DNA of 64,000 nucleotides from Aminobacter carboxidus (lineage in GTDB: Bacteria > Pseudomonadota > Alphaproteobacteria > Rhizobiales > Rhizobiaceae): the NCBI RefSeq assembly GCF_014863355.1, contig NZ_JACZEP010000007.1:248001-312000 (forward strand), given 5' to 3'. Positions 47,151-55,421 of the stretch are shown in pieces (the stretch's first letter is position 1; every line of letters starts with the position of its first letter). A program made the position numbers and the translations under genes. The notes beneath the pieces were generated by a model, which was given only the letters and a program-made list of their open reading frames with translations, made no database searches and had not been told where the DNA came from.

Positions 47151-48869
47151 TCAGGGATAAGAAGCCAGAGTTGCACCACCTTCTTGGCCGAATTCTGGCT
47201 TCACGCCAAGCAGAGAGGCCGAACGGCGGATAATGTTGGCGACCATGGGGGCCGCATTGAAGCCGGCCGTTGCGCCCACGCCCGGATGTTCGCGCTTGGG
47301 TTCGTCGACGATGGTCAACACGACGTATTTCGGATTGTCCATCGGAAATGCCGCGAGAAAGGCGTTGAAACGGACGTCGGAGGAATAGCGGCCGTTGACG
47401 ACCTTTTCGGCGGTGCCGGTCTTGCCACCGACGCGGTAACCCTCGACCTGCGCCCGTGCGCCCGAACCGCCCGACCCCTTGGTCGCGTTGAGCTTGTAGA
47501 GGTACTTCATCTCCTCGCTGGTCTGCGGCTTGATGACCTGCGTCGCAAGCGCATCGGCTTCAGCTTCGGTACGCGTCAGGAACGTCGGCGGTATCAGCTT
47601 GCCGCCATTCATCAGGGCGGCGGCGCCAACCGCTGTCTGCAACGGCGTCGTCGACATGCCGTGACCGAAGGAGATCGTGATCGAATGCACCTTCTTCCAG
47701 ACCTTTGGCTCGGTCGGACGGGCTACCTCGGGCAGCTCCGTCTGCATGCGATCGAGCAGGCCCATGCGCTTCAGGAACTCGCGGTGGCCTTCGATGCCGA
47801 CGACGTCGGCTTCACGCGCCGAACCGATGTTGGACGAATAGATGAACACCTCGGGCACCGTCAGCACCCTGCCCTTGCCGTGGAAGTCGCGGATGGTCTG
47901 GCGTCCGATGGTGATGGGCCGGCGGGCGTCGAAGGTGCTGTCCATCGTTACCTTGCCGGAATCGAGCGCCATCGCGGTGGTGAAGCTCTTGATCGTCGAA
48001 CCCATCTCGAACAGGCCGGCCGACATGCGATTCAGGCGATCCTTGTCCTGGGCATTGAACGGGTTGTTGGGGTCGAAATCCGGCACCGAGCCCATGGCCA
48101 GCACTTCGCCTGTCTTGACGTCGAGCACGACGGCTCCGGCGGCGATCGCCTTGTACTTCTCCAGCGCGGAGACGAGCTCGTCGCGCACGATGTGCTGGAC
48201 GCGCAGGTCGATGGAAAGCTTGACCGGCTTGAGGTCCTTGGCGATCGCCAGGCCAGACGCCTGCAGGTCGGCGAGACCCTGGTCGTCGATGTACTTCTCG
48301 AGGCCGGAAATGCCCTTGTTGTCGATGTTGGTCAGGCCAACGATGTGCGAGGCCGTCTCGCCGCCGGGATAGAAGCGGCGTTTTTCAGTGCGGAAGCCGA
48401 TGCCTGGAATGCCGAGCTGCATGATCTCGGCTTGCTGCTTGGGCGTCAGCTGGCGTTTCAGCCAGACGAAACCGGTGCCGCTCTTGAGTTTGAGATAGGT
48501 TTGCTCGACCTCGAGGTCGGGCAGAACGGTCGACAGCTTCTCGATCGCCTCGTCGGCATCGACGATGCGGCGCGGCTCGGCAAACAGCGATGCGGTCTTG
48601 ATGTCGGTGGCGAGCACTTCGCCATTGCGGTCGACGATGTCGGGGCGCGAGGCGGTGACGCGCGATTCCGGTCCCGACGACGTCTCGGGGTCCTGCATGC
48701 CGAGATAAACAAGGCGTCCGGCAATTGTGGCATAGATGCCGAAGAACACAGCCATGGTCATGACGACGCGGTTGCGCGTGCGTCCGCCCGTCGCCTTGCG
48801 CGCGCTGTCGACGACGATCGAGGCCTTGCCTTCGCCCTTGCCGCGCTTCCTGCCAAGCAAGCCGATCAT
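47151..48869 (-). CDS. ftsI: Septal peptidoglycan transpeptidase FtsI (PBP3)
   Basis: A 572-residue class B penicillin-binding protein that cross-links septal peptidoglycan with FtsW. It has a basic cytoplasmic N-terminus, one membrane span (~36-55), a dimerisation/pedestal domain, and the transpeptidase domain. That domain carries the active Ser in [20 protein letters not shown] near residue 291, the SSN motif in [11 protein letters not shown] near 344, and the KTG triad in [20 protein letters not shown] near 481. The ATG overlaps the ftsL stop by four bases. Length is normal. Confidence 0.95.
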   Translation of the reverse strand: MIGLLGRKRGKGEGKASIVVDSARKATGGRTRNRVVMTMAVFFGIYATIAGRLVYLGMQDPETSSGPESRVTASRPDIVDRNGEVLATDIKTASLFAEPRRIVDADEAIEKLSTVLPDLEVEQTYLKLKSGTGFVWLKRQLTPKQQAEIMQLGIPGIGFRTEKRRFYPGGETASHIVGLTNIDNKGISGLEKYIDDQGLADLQASGLAIAKDLKPVKLSIDLRVQHIVRDELVSALEKYKAIAAGAVVLDVKTGEVLAMGSVPDFDPNNPFNAQDKDRLNRMSAGLFEMGSTIKSFTTAMALDSGKVTMDSTFDARRPITIGRQTIRDFHGKGRVLTVPEVFIYSSNIGSAREADVVGIEGHREFLKRMGLLDRMQTELPEVARPTEPKVWKKVHSITISFGHGMSTTPLQTAVGAAALMNGGKLIPPTFLTRTEAEADALATQVIKPQTSEEMKYLYKLNATKGSGGSGARAQVEGYRVGGKTGTAEKVVNGRYSSDVRFNAFLAAFPMDNPKYVVLTIVDEPKREHPGVGATAGFNAAPMVANIIRRSASLLGVKPEFGQEGGATLASYP

Positions 48870-49240
48870 CGGGCAATCCCTCCGGTCACGGTCTGGTCGG
48901 GTACGGCTTCGGCAACGCCGCCGAAACGCTCCGCTGTGATGTCTTCAATGGTCAGGGGCCGGACCGGCAGGTCGTTGAGACCAACGATCTGGCGCGCATC
49001 CACCGGCTGGAGCTTGAGCTCGGTCTCGTAGACCTGCGACAGCTTCTGCAGGCGCGAAGGCTGGGTAAGCAGGCTCCAGTCGGCCTTCAGCAAGTCGATC
49101 GTGTCTTCCTCGAAACGGATCTGCGCCTCGATCTTATTGACGGCCTTGAGCTGGTTCTCGGCCTCGTCCTTGGTCTTGTAGGTGAAGGCCGCAGCGCCAA
49201 CCATGACGGCGATCAGCACGATGTCACTGGTGCGGAACAT
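48866..49240 (-). CDS. ftsL: Cell division protein FtsL
   Basis: A 124-residue bitopic protein that with FtsB and FtsQ activates septal synthesis. It opens MFRTSDIVLIAVMVGAAAFT, a single membrane segment, followed by a short periplasmic helix (KDEAENQLKAVNKIEAQIRF, then EEDTIDLLKADWSLLTQPSR) with a leucine-zipper-like coiled coil, and ends with a conserved C-terminal strand QLQPVDARQIVGLNDLPVR-like segment. The identity comes mainly from size, topology and position between rsmH and ftsI, as sequence similarity in this family is low. It overlaps ftsI by four bases. Confidence 0.9.
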   Translation of the reverse strand: MFRTSDIVLIAVMVGAAAFTYKTKDEAENQLKAVNKIEAQIRFEEDTIDLLKADWSLLTQPSRLQKLSQVYETELKLQPVDARQIVGLNDLPVRPLTIEDITAERFGGVAEAVPDQTVTGGIAR

Positions 49241-49243
49241 GGC

Positions 49244-50260
49244 TCACCTTTCTCCCGATTGACCGACGTCGGGAAGCTTCGGAAGTCCGAAAATGGAAAA
49301 GTCTTTGGCACGCGGCACGGCTGCGGTGCGAACTGCGGCGCGCAGCTTGGCCGAACGTGAACGCGGATTGATCGCCGTCTCGGCGTCGCTCGGACCGACC
49401 GCACCGCCGGCCTTGTCGAAGGTCGTGACGATGGTTTCGAGCTCCGGCATGTAGCGCGAACGCGATGGGCTGGACGAACGATCGGTGATGAAGCGCTTGA
49501 CGATGCGGTCTTCGAGCGAGTGGAAGGTGACGACGACCAGCCGCCCGCCGGGCTTGAGCGCGCGTTCGGCGGCGAATAGCGCGCGCGCCAATTCGCCGAG
49601 TTCGTCGTTGACATAGATGCGCAGCGCCTGGAACACGCGCGTCGCCGGATGGATCTTATCCTTCGGCGCCCGTCCGACATGGGTTTCAATGGCGTCGGCC
49701 AGATCGAGTGTGCGCTCGAACGGCTTCCTTTCGCGACGGCTTTCGATCATCCGGGCAATACGCCCGGCATGCCGCTCCTCACCGAGGAAGCCGAAGATGC
49801 GTGCGAGATCGCCGGCCTTGAAGCGATTGACCACGTCTGCGGCACTGGCACCGGCCTGGGCCATGCGCATGTCGAGCGGACCGTCGGCGCGGAACGAGAA
49901 GCCGCGCTGCGCCTGGTCGAGCTGCATCGAGGACACACCGATGTCGAGCACCACGCCGTCGACAAGCTCGACATGCTCGTCGAGGCTGGAGAACGGTGCC
50001 TGGACGAGGCGGAGCTTGCCGTTCGATCGCGCTTCGAGTTCGCGCCCGGCAGCAATGGCGTCGGGATCGCGATCGATCGCCACGACCGAAGCGCCCGTCG
50101 CCAGGATGGCCTTGGTGTAGCCGCCGGCCCCGAACGTGCCGTCAACGACAACGTCGTCCGGCTGCGGGTGCAGCGCCTTCAAGACTTCGGCGAGGAGGAC
50201 CGGAATGTGGCGGGCCGGTCCGCCGACAGCAAGATGGTCATCGCCGTGGCCAGCCGTCAT
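49244..50260 (-). CDS. rsmH: 16S rRNA (cytosine-1402-N4) methyltransferase RsmH
   Basis: A 338-residue methyltransferase (formerly MraW) modifying C1402 of 16S rRNA in the ribosomal P site. The N-terminal [20 protein letters not shown] is followed by the SAM site [40 protein letters not shown], and [20 protein letters not shown], which is RsmH-specific. [17 protein letters not shown] and [20 protein letters not shown] complete the family. The reading frame is open through mraZ to 50908, but the ATG at 50260 overlaps the mraZ stop by four bases (ATGA) and is the natural start. Confidence 0.95.
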   Translation of the reverse strand: MTAGHGDDHLAVGGPARHIPVLLAEVLKALHPQPDDVVVDGTFGAGGYTKAILATGASVVAIDRDPDAIAAGRELEARSNGKLRLVQAPFSSLDEHVELVDGVVLDIGVSSMQLDQAQRGFSFRADGPLDMRMAQAGASAADVVNRFKAGDLARIFGFLGEERHAGRIARMIESRRERKPFERTLDLADAIETHVGRAPKDKIHPATRVFQALRIYVNDELGELARALFAAERALKPGGRLVVVTFHSLEDRIVKRFITDRSSSPSRSRYMPELETIVTTFDKAGGAVGPSDAETAINPRSRSAKLRAAVRTAAVPRAKDFSIFGLPKLPDVGQSGER

Positions 50261-50715
50261 TCCGGTCGCTCCCCAGGCTTCGTCCCCTGCCGAAGCTTCA
50301 GCAGCCGGGCACGCACGTCCGCGCCATGGCTGCGCAGCCGCTCCGGCTCCCACATCTGAAAAAACTGTCCCCGCCCGACAAAGGCCACGTCCGTAGTGAT
50401 GCCGGTATGCTCGCGCAGGAAATCCGAAACAGAAATGCGTCCGTCCTGATCGAGCTTCAGGAAAGTGCTGTCGCCATGGATGAAAAAGGACATGTCGTCC
50501 GCCGTCTGCAGGAACGGATCTTCTTGGGCGATGCGCTGCTCGTAGCGGTCGAGCAGGTCGAGCCCGCCGACATCCAGCGCCGGCACGTCGAGCGCCCGCA
50601 GCGCGTAGAGCTCGGCATAACCGCGCTTCTGCAATACGGCACGGAAATGCGCCGGAACGGAGACCCGTCCCTTCGCATCGATCCTGTTCACCGCATTTGA
50701 CAGAAACCGATCCAT
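50257..50715 (-). CDS. mraZ: Transcriptional regulator MraZ
   Basis: A 152-residue AbrB-like DNA-binding protein, first gene of the dcw cluster. It has two swapped-hairpin repeats: [20 protein letters not shown] followed by [20 protein letters not shown], and [20 protein letters not shown]. The D-x-KGR and DQDGRI motifs are the DNA-binding loops. MraZ binds TGGGN repeats at its own promoter and represses the cluster; such repeats lie at 50898-50932, upstream of this gene. Its stop overlaps the rsmH ATG. The 402-base gap 50716-51117 up to the divergent PLP-enzyme gene holds that promoter and nothing else I recognise. Confidence 0.95.
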   Translation of the reverse strand: MDRFLSNAVNRIDAKGRVSVPAHFRAVLQKRGYAELYALRALDVPALDVGGLDLLDRYEQRIAQEDPFLQTADDMSFFIHGDSTFLKLDQDGRISVSDFLREHTGITTDVAFVGRGQFFQMWEPERLRSHGADVRARLLKLRQGTKPGERPE

Positions 50716-50897
50716 CGACTGATCCGGCCACTTCCGCGGCCGCGCCCCTCATTGTCATGCCGTCCGTGCCCCGATGGCCCGGCTCAATCCCAAAATGCCT
50801 CCGTCGCAGGGCAAATGCGCTCCGACCTGCAGCCGCCGCGACTGCCGGATCGGCGAACGCCTTACCCTTTACTGGAACGAAATCATGGTTACCGATT

Positions 50898-50939
50898 TGG
50901 GATAACATGGGGTGATATGGGCGTCAACGGGAACTGGGT
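50898..50939 (-). promoter_or_regulatory. MraZ-binding repeats overlapping the dcw promoter
   Basis: On the plus strand TGGGA (50898), TGGGG (50908), TGGGC (50918) and CGGGA (50928) repeat at exactly 10-base steps with 5-base spacers. A fifth TGGGT at 50935 is out of phase. TGGGN with 5-base spacers is the known E. coli MraZ target. On the minus strand TTGACG (50927-50922) and TATCCC (50904-50899), 17 bases apart, form a promoter for mraZ within the same repeats, so bound MraZ would cover the RNA polymerase site. The 5' leader would be about 180 bases. Confidence 0.72.
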
Positions 50940-51117
50940 ACACTTGGCGACCACAACGGCCCTTTCGGACCCTTTCGCGGCTTCCCGATTTTTATGATCC
51001 CTTAAGGCTAACGAAGTCTTACGTGGCCCAATGCAGCGGCCGCTTTCCGTCTTGCCGCGCAAGGGCCTAGCCCCTAGCGTTGACGTGCCGTGTGCATGCC
51101 AGGGAGAACCGCAGACC

Positions 51118-52233
51118 ATGTCCGAGACCATGAAGGGCCGCGCCGCCACCCTCGCCCATCTGCGCCGCTCGCAGCTCGCGCTCGGCGACCCGATCCCGAT
51201 GCCGCTGACCATGGCCTCGATCTATCACGCGCCCGGCGACGCGACGGGCCACAACCAGTATGGCCGCTTCAGCAACGCCAACTGGTCGGCCACCGAAGAC
51301 ATGCTCGGTCACCTCGAAGGCGCACAGTGCGTGGCATTTCCGTCCGGAATGGGCGCTATTTCGGCCGCCTTCTTTGCCCTGCTAAAGACCGGCGACCGCA
51401 TCCTTGTCGCCTCCGACGGCTATCACACGACGCGCATCCTGGCCGACCGCTTCCTCGGCGCCTTCGGCGTCAAAACGGACGTGCGACCAACGGCAAGCTT
51501 CCTTGATGGCGGCTTCGACGGCTATCGCCTGATCTTCGTCGAAAGCCCTTCCAACCCGACGCTCGACATCTGCGACATCACGGCCGTCGCCGAGGCGGTA
51601 CATGCGGCCGGCGGACTGCTCATCGTCGACAACACCACGATGACACCCTTCGGCCAGCGCCCACTCGACTTCGGCGCCGACATCGTCGTTGCCGCCGACA
51701 CCAAGGCGCCCAATGGCCATTCCGACGTGCTGTTCGGCCATGTCGCGAGCCGCAACCCTGATGTCATAGCCGCCGTCACCGAATGGCGGCAGAACGCCGG
51801 CGGCATCCCCGGCCCGTTCGAGGCCTGGCTGGTGCATCGTGGCCTGGAAACGCTCGAACTGCGCTTCGACCGCATGTGCTCGTCGGCGGAAACCATCGCA
51901 CCGCGCCTCAAAGCCCACCCGGCGGTCAGCGCCCTGCGCTATCCTGGCCTGGAAGGCGACCCCTCGCACAACCTCGCCCGCGTCCAGATGGACCGCTTCG
52001 GCTTCCTGATCAGCTTCGACCTCGGCTCCGAGGAACGGGCGGAAAACTTCATCAATGGCTGCGAACTGATGCATTCTGCCACCTCATTCGGTGGCGTGCA
52101 CACAGTTGCCGAACGCCGGCTCCGCCGCGGCGACGCGGTCACACCTGGCTTCATCAGGCTATCGGTCGGCTGCGAACCAGTGGAAGAACTGTGGGCCGCG
52201 ATGAAGGCATCGCTGGATCGGATTGCCGGCTGA
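51118..52233 (+). CDS. Cystathionine gamma-lyase/synthase family PLP enzyme
   Basis: A 371-residue fold-type I PLP enzyme of trans-sulfuration. Motifs: YGRFSNANWSATEDMLGHLE near residue 50 and SGMGAISAAFFALLKTGDRI, then ESPSNPTLDICDITAVAEAV. The segment IVDNTTMTPFGQRPLDFGAD near 170 is followed by the PLP-lysine segment AADTKAPNGHSDVLFGHV near 193, where most members have S-x-TKYxxGHSD. GGVHTVAERRLR and PGFIRLSVGCEPVEELWAAM close the domain. The gene could be a cystathionine gamma-lyase, beta-lyase or methionine gamma-lyase; the exact reaction cannot be read. GGGAGAA lies 13 bases before the ATG at 51118. It diverges from mraZ but shares no visible operator with it. Confidence 0.87.
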   Translation: MSETMKGRAATLAHLRRSQLALGDPIPMPLTMASIYHAPGDATGHNQYGRFSNANWSATEDMLGHLEGAQCVAFPSGMGAISAAFFALLKTGDRILVASDGYHTTRILADRFLGAFGVKTDVRPTASFLDGGFDGYRLIFVESPSNPTLDICDITAVAEAVHAAGGLLIVDNTTMTPFGQRPLDFGADIVVAADTKAPNGHSDVLFGHVASRNPDVIAAVTEWRQNAGGIPGPFEAWLVHRGLETLELRFDRMCSSAETIAPRLKAHPAVSALRYPGLEGDPSHNLARVQMDRFGFLISFDLGSEERAENFINGCELMHSATSFGGVHTVAERRLRRGDAVTPGFIRLSVGCEPVEELWAAMKASLDRIAG

Positions 52234-52351
52234 GCGCTCAAAGGTCAGCGGCAGGCTGCTTCGCTGAGCACCATAACCACCTGTCATCCGCGCCTGAATC
52301 AACACGCGCGGAAATCGGCGCAACGCATTGACGGCATGGGCAAAGAGGCAA

Positions 52352-52750
52352 GCGCCAGCTGGCCTGTAAGCCGGGTTCTGTATGGCCCCCGCACCTTGCG
52401 GCACGGGAACGTGGCGACCATTCTTCTTGGACGCATGTTGCCATGCGCCTCACGCAACCTACCCGGGCGGTGAGCCGGAGACAGCCCTGAGGGTTTCCCC
52501 TCGCACCACCCCTATTCGGTTTTGCTCCCGGTGGGGTTTACCTTGCCGCTCCTGTTGCCAGTCGCGCGGTGGGCTCTTACCCCACCCTTTCACCCTTACC
52601 GCGGAAACCGCGGCGGTTTGCTTTCTGTGGCACTTTCCCTGGGGTCGCCCCCGCCGGCCATTAACCGGCACCGTGTATCCATGGAGCCCGGACTTTCCTC
52701 ACCCGCTGCCTTTCGGCAATTGCAGGTGCGGCCGCCCGGCCAGCTGGCAA
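52352..52750 (-). ncRNA. rnpB: RNase P RNA, bacterial type A
   Basis: Read on the minus strand, the ~399-base region has the universally conserved RNase P RNA segments. These are GAGGAAAGTCCGGGC (P4 5' side and J3/4) near 52700, GGTAAGGGTGAAAGGGTGGG, AGAGCCCACCGCGC, and CCGGGTAGGTTGCGTGAGGC near the 3' half, ending AGAACCCGGCTTACAG. The P1 stem pairs GCCAGCTGGCC at the 5' end (52748-52738) with GGCCAGCTGGC near 52362-52352. The RNA is the catalytic subunit that trims tRNA 5' leaders. Several open frames across this interval are spurious. Ends are accurate to a few bases. Confidence 0.95.
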
Positions 52751-52753
52751 GGC

Positions 52754-52783
52754 GTATAGAATGGTTCGCTCGGCAAAAGGCAA
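52754..52783 (-). promoter_or_regulatory. Candidate rnpB promoter
   Basis: On the minus strand CTATAC (52759-52754) is a good rhizobial -10. It lies 4-10 bases before the rnpB 5' end, with TTGCCT (52783-52778) 18 bases further upstream as a -35. Confidence 0.5.
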
Positions 52784-52801
52784 ATGAAAACATTCGCCTC
52801 A

Positions 52802-52900
52802 AGAGCGCCGTGCGTCCGATTGGACGCACAAAGCATGCTCTTGTTCACTGAACCTGCGCTTCGGGCCTTTCGAACATCGAGACCGATTTTCCGACCGATG
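52802..52900 (+). repeat. Dispersed intergenic repeat, copy C
   Basis: The copy begins GCGCCGTGCGTCCGATTGGA, then CGCACAAAG as in the copies at 9836 and 11563, and ends GAGACCGATTTTCCGACCGA. The first half is a perfect hairpin GTGCGTCC-GATT-GGACGCAC. It lies between the rnpB promoter and the transglycosylase gene. It is the most diverged of the three. Confidence 0.5.
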
Positions 52901-52929
52901 CGGCCGGCAACCATCCATTCCGTCAGCCG

Positions 52930-53586
52930 TTAACCGCCGATGCGGGCCTGGACTTTCTTGCAATAGGCAGCGGAAATCGGGTTCATGCGCTTAGCGCCAT
53001 GGCCGGCATTGTACCTGAGGATCGTGCCGCAGGTCGTACCGCCGGAAAGCTCATGCGCCTTGGCAAGGTACTTGAGGCCGAACTTGATGTTGGTTTCGGG
53101 ATTGAACAGGCCCTTGGCCGAACCCGAATAGCCCATCATGCGTGCCGTTGCCGGCTTGATCTGCATCAGGCCGATTTCACCGGCGCTGCCACGTGCATTC
53201 GGACGATAGTTGCTTTCGACGCTGATCACGGCATGGGCCAGCGACACCGGCACGCCGTAGGACGAAGCATAGCGGGCAACGATTTCACCATAGGGCGCAT
53301 TCGCCTTGGCCGCCTTGGCCGTCTTGCCAGCCTGCTCCTTCACCGTCTTGGCGCCCTTGGCACCGATTGACGCGGTCTTGAAGTTGTCGATCGCAGCTTC
53401 CTTCTTGGCACTGCAGCCGAACAGATAGGGGCAATCGTCAGTGGTCTTGTTTGACTTGTTTGCGTTGGCTTTTTTGTTGGTCTCAATTATCGCCTTCGAG
53501 GCCCTGACAGCGCCGTCCTGGGCGTGAGCGGCAAAAGAGGTCAGGCCGGCGGCAAATGCCACCGCTAAAACGGTCAAATTCTTCAT
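52930..53586 (-). CDS. Lytic transglycosylase (SLT domain)
   Basis: A 218-residue periplasmic enzyme that cleaves peptidoglycan between MurNAc and GlcNAc. A signal peptide (MKNLTVLAVAFAAGLTSFAA, then HA) is followed by a ~85-residue Lys/Ala-rich linker with two Cys, and then the SLT domain from ~100. In VSLAHAVISVESNYRPNARG the Glu of ISVES is the catalytic acid; SAGEIGLMQIKPATARMMGY and NIKFGLKYLAKAHEL follow, then LRYNAGHGAKRMNPISAAYC. It is short for the family, without a LysM domain. AGGA stands 5 bases before the ATG at 53586. It lies between rnpB and an amidase gene. Confidence 0.88.
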   Translation of the reverse strand: MKNLTVLAVAFAAGLTSFAAHAQDGAVRASKAIIETNKKANANKSNKTTDDCPYLFGCSAKKEAAIDNFKTASIGAKGAKTVKEQAGKTAKAAKANAPYGEIVARYASSYGVPVSLAHAVISVESNYRPNARGSAGEIGLMQIKPATARMMGYSGSAKGLFNPETNIKFGLKYLAKAHELSGGTTCGTILRYNAGHGAKRMNPISAAYCKKVQARIGG

Positions 53587-53792
53587 GTTATCCTTGTTCT
53601 CGAACAGGCCGAGCGACAGCCGAAAGCCATCGCGCAGCATCCCTTCCTAAACGCCGGGGCCCTCTTCTGGGGCATGCAGGATTAGCCGGCGCCTTGCACG
53701 GGAATGCATGTGACGGGGGAACTGGCGGGAAAAATGGCCGGACAAGTCACAATACGTGACAGGTTGTAATCTGGCGAATCACCAACCCTAGG

Positions 53793-54557
53793 CTAGTCAA
53801 GCCCGCCTGGAAGCGCGGCGAGCAGCCGCCGCAGCGTCGAAAGAGTCGAAGAATCGACGACGCCATCCACGCACCTCGTGCGGAAATGTCGTTGAAATGC
53901 TTGAACAGTTACCGCTGTCTGCGCATCGAAGCGCCCGGTGATCTCGACGCCGTAGCCATAGAGTGCCAGCATCGATTGCAGTTCCTCGACTGCCGCGCCG
54001 GCGTCGCCCGGTTGCAGCATTGCGTGCCCGTTGCGCGGCGAAGGTGCGACCCAATGACCTACACCGGCTTGCGCCAACATCCGCCAGGAAAACTTCTCGC
54101 CTGGGTCAACCTTGCGTCCCAAGGCAACGTCGGAGTGCGCCAAAACGCGCTCCGGCGCCACATTGTGACGCTCGACGATGCCGAGGCACAGCTCGATCAA
54201 CGCGTCCATCTGGCGTTTGGGAAACGAGCTGTAGCCCAGCGCGTGGCCGGGGTTGACGATCTCGATGCCGACCGAGCAGGAATTGATGTCGGTGTCACCG
54301 CGCCAGGAACTCTTTCCGGCATGCCAGGCGCGGTCGCTTTCGCGCACCATCTGAACGATGCGCCCATCCTCGTGGACCAGGTAGTGCGACGACACTTCGC
54401 TTGCCGGATTGCAAAGCCAAGCCTCGGCCCCGTCACCGGTTTCCATGCCGGTGTAGTGCAACACGATCATATCGGGCTTCATCTCGTCGCGCCGCTGCCC
54501 GAAATTGGGCGAAAGCCGTACCTCGGCATGCGGTTGGTCGGGTTGAAAACCGCTCAT
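53793..54557 (-). CDS. N-acetylmuramoyl-L-alanine amidase (AmpD/AmiD type) with PG-binding domain
   Basis: A 254-residue amidase_2-family Zn enzyme that cuts the bond between MurNAc and L-Ala. The catalytic part is ~25-165: MIVLHYTGMETGDGAEAWLC gives the first Zn His, SSHYLVHEDGRIVQMVRESD follows, and AWHAGKSSWRGDTDINSCSV and VLAHSDVALGRKVDPGEKFS carry the second His and the Asp. The C-terminal ~70 residues form a peptidoglycan-binding domain (DAGAAVEELQSMLALYGYGV; TAVTVQAFQRHFRTRCVDGV). No export signal is visible, so it may act in the cytoplasm on recycled muropeptides, as AmpD does. The ATG overlaps the stop of the DjlA-like gene by four bases. Confidence 0.87.
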   Translation of the reverse strand: MSGFQPDQPHAEVRLSPNFGQRRDEMKPDMIVLHYTGMETGDGAEAWLCNPASEVSSHYLVHEDGRIVQMVRESDRAWHAGKSSWRGDTDINSCSVGIEIVNPGHALGYSSFPKRQMDALIELCLGIVERHNVAPERVLAHSDVALGRKVDPGEKFSWRMLAQAGVGHWVAPSPRNGHAMLQPGDAGAAVEELQSMLALYGYGVEITGRFDAQTAVTVQAFQRHFRTRCVDGVVDSSTLSTLRRLLAALPGGLD

Positions 54558-55273
54558 GCGTGCCGGAGTCCCCTTTCGATCATCTCGTAGGCCGCATTGA
54601 TCGCGGCGATGCGCGTCGTGGCGATCCTGATGAACTCTTCGGGCAGGCCGCGCGCAATCAGCTTATCGGGATGATTGCTGGCGACAAGCTTGCGATAGTG
54701 CTTGCGCACATCCTCGAACGGCTTGCCACGCTCGATGCCGAGCACGCGGTAGGGATCGGTGTCGCCAAGATCGAGATGCCGCGCCACGATGGTCTGGTAG
54801 TGCGCCTCTTCGATATGGAAGATCTCGGACACGCGATGCAGGAAACTGCCCTCGCACTGGTGCATGATCCCGTCCGCCTTGGCAATGTGGAAGAGGCCGT
54901 CGAGAATGTCTTCCAGCATCCTGCAATTGGTGTGCCCCGAACCGCACAGCTTTGCCATGCGCTCGGCATAGTATTCGAAGCCGGCAACGTCCTGCTGCGC
55001 GAAATGGTAGAGCCGCGCCACGTCGCGCGCATGTTCGGGAGGTACGGCGAATATTTCGTAAAAGGCGCGAACCTCGTCCTGCGACACGACGCCATCGGCC
55101 TTGGCCATCTTGGCCGACAGCGCGATCATCGCAACCGAGAACGCCACGCGGCGACGGGTTTCGGCGTCTCCTGAGAAGACGGTGCGCACAGCCTCCACGA
55201 CGTCAGCGACGCCATTTGCCGCCGACGCAGAGATACGTGCGATGAAGTCGCCGAGACGGTCCCAAATCGACAT
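54554..55273 (-). CDS. DjlA-like protein (TerB-like domain plus J domain)
   Basis: A 239-residue protein. Residues ~40-150 form the all-helical TerB/DjlA domain (AFSVAMIALSAKMAKADGVV; VRAFYEIFAVPPEHARDVAR; FHIAKADGIMHQCEGSFLHR). Residues ~170-235 form a C-terminal J domain with the HPD motif in LVASNHPDKLIARGLPEEFI, which stimulates DnaK ATPase. Enteric DjlA has an N-terminal membrane span; here the N-terminus MSIWDRLGDFIARI is only amphipathic. The open frame extends to 55885, but the ATG at 55273 is the family start. Translation is coupled to the following amidase gene by an ATGA overlap, an arrangement common in rhizobia. Confidence 0.87.
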   Translation of the reverse strand: MSIWDRLGDFIARISASAANGVADVVEAVRTVFSGDAETRRRVAFSVAMIALSAKMAKADGVVSQDEVRAFYEIFAVPPEHARDVARLYHFAQQDVAGFEYYAERMAKLCGSGHTNCRMLEDILDGLFHIAKADGIMHQCEGSFLHRVSEIFHIEEAHYQTIVARHLDLGDTDPYRVLGIERGKPFEDVRKHYRKLVASNHPDKLIARGLPEEFIRIATTRIAAINAAYEMIERGLRHA

Positions 55274-55421
55274 GGCGCTTCTTAGGATGAAACATTCGCA
55301 AATGCGAGATGACTTTGCGCGCGAGGCATAACTTTGTCGGCAACAGTCCGCTCTGGACCAAGATTCTGGACCAATGGAATTTTCACGACGCAAAAGCCAA
55401 GTGTCGGTATCGATCTGCGCC

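Noticed and set aside
50261-50908. N-terminal extension of rsmH through the mraZ region
   Set aside because: The frame is open by chance; RsmH homology begins at the ATG overlapping the mraZ stop, and mraZ has clear family motifs in another frame.
52382-52851. Several protein frames over the RNase P RNA
   Set aside because: The sequence matches the conserved RNase P RNA core, so these frames are not genes.
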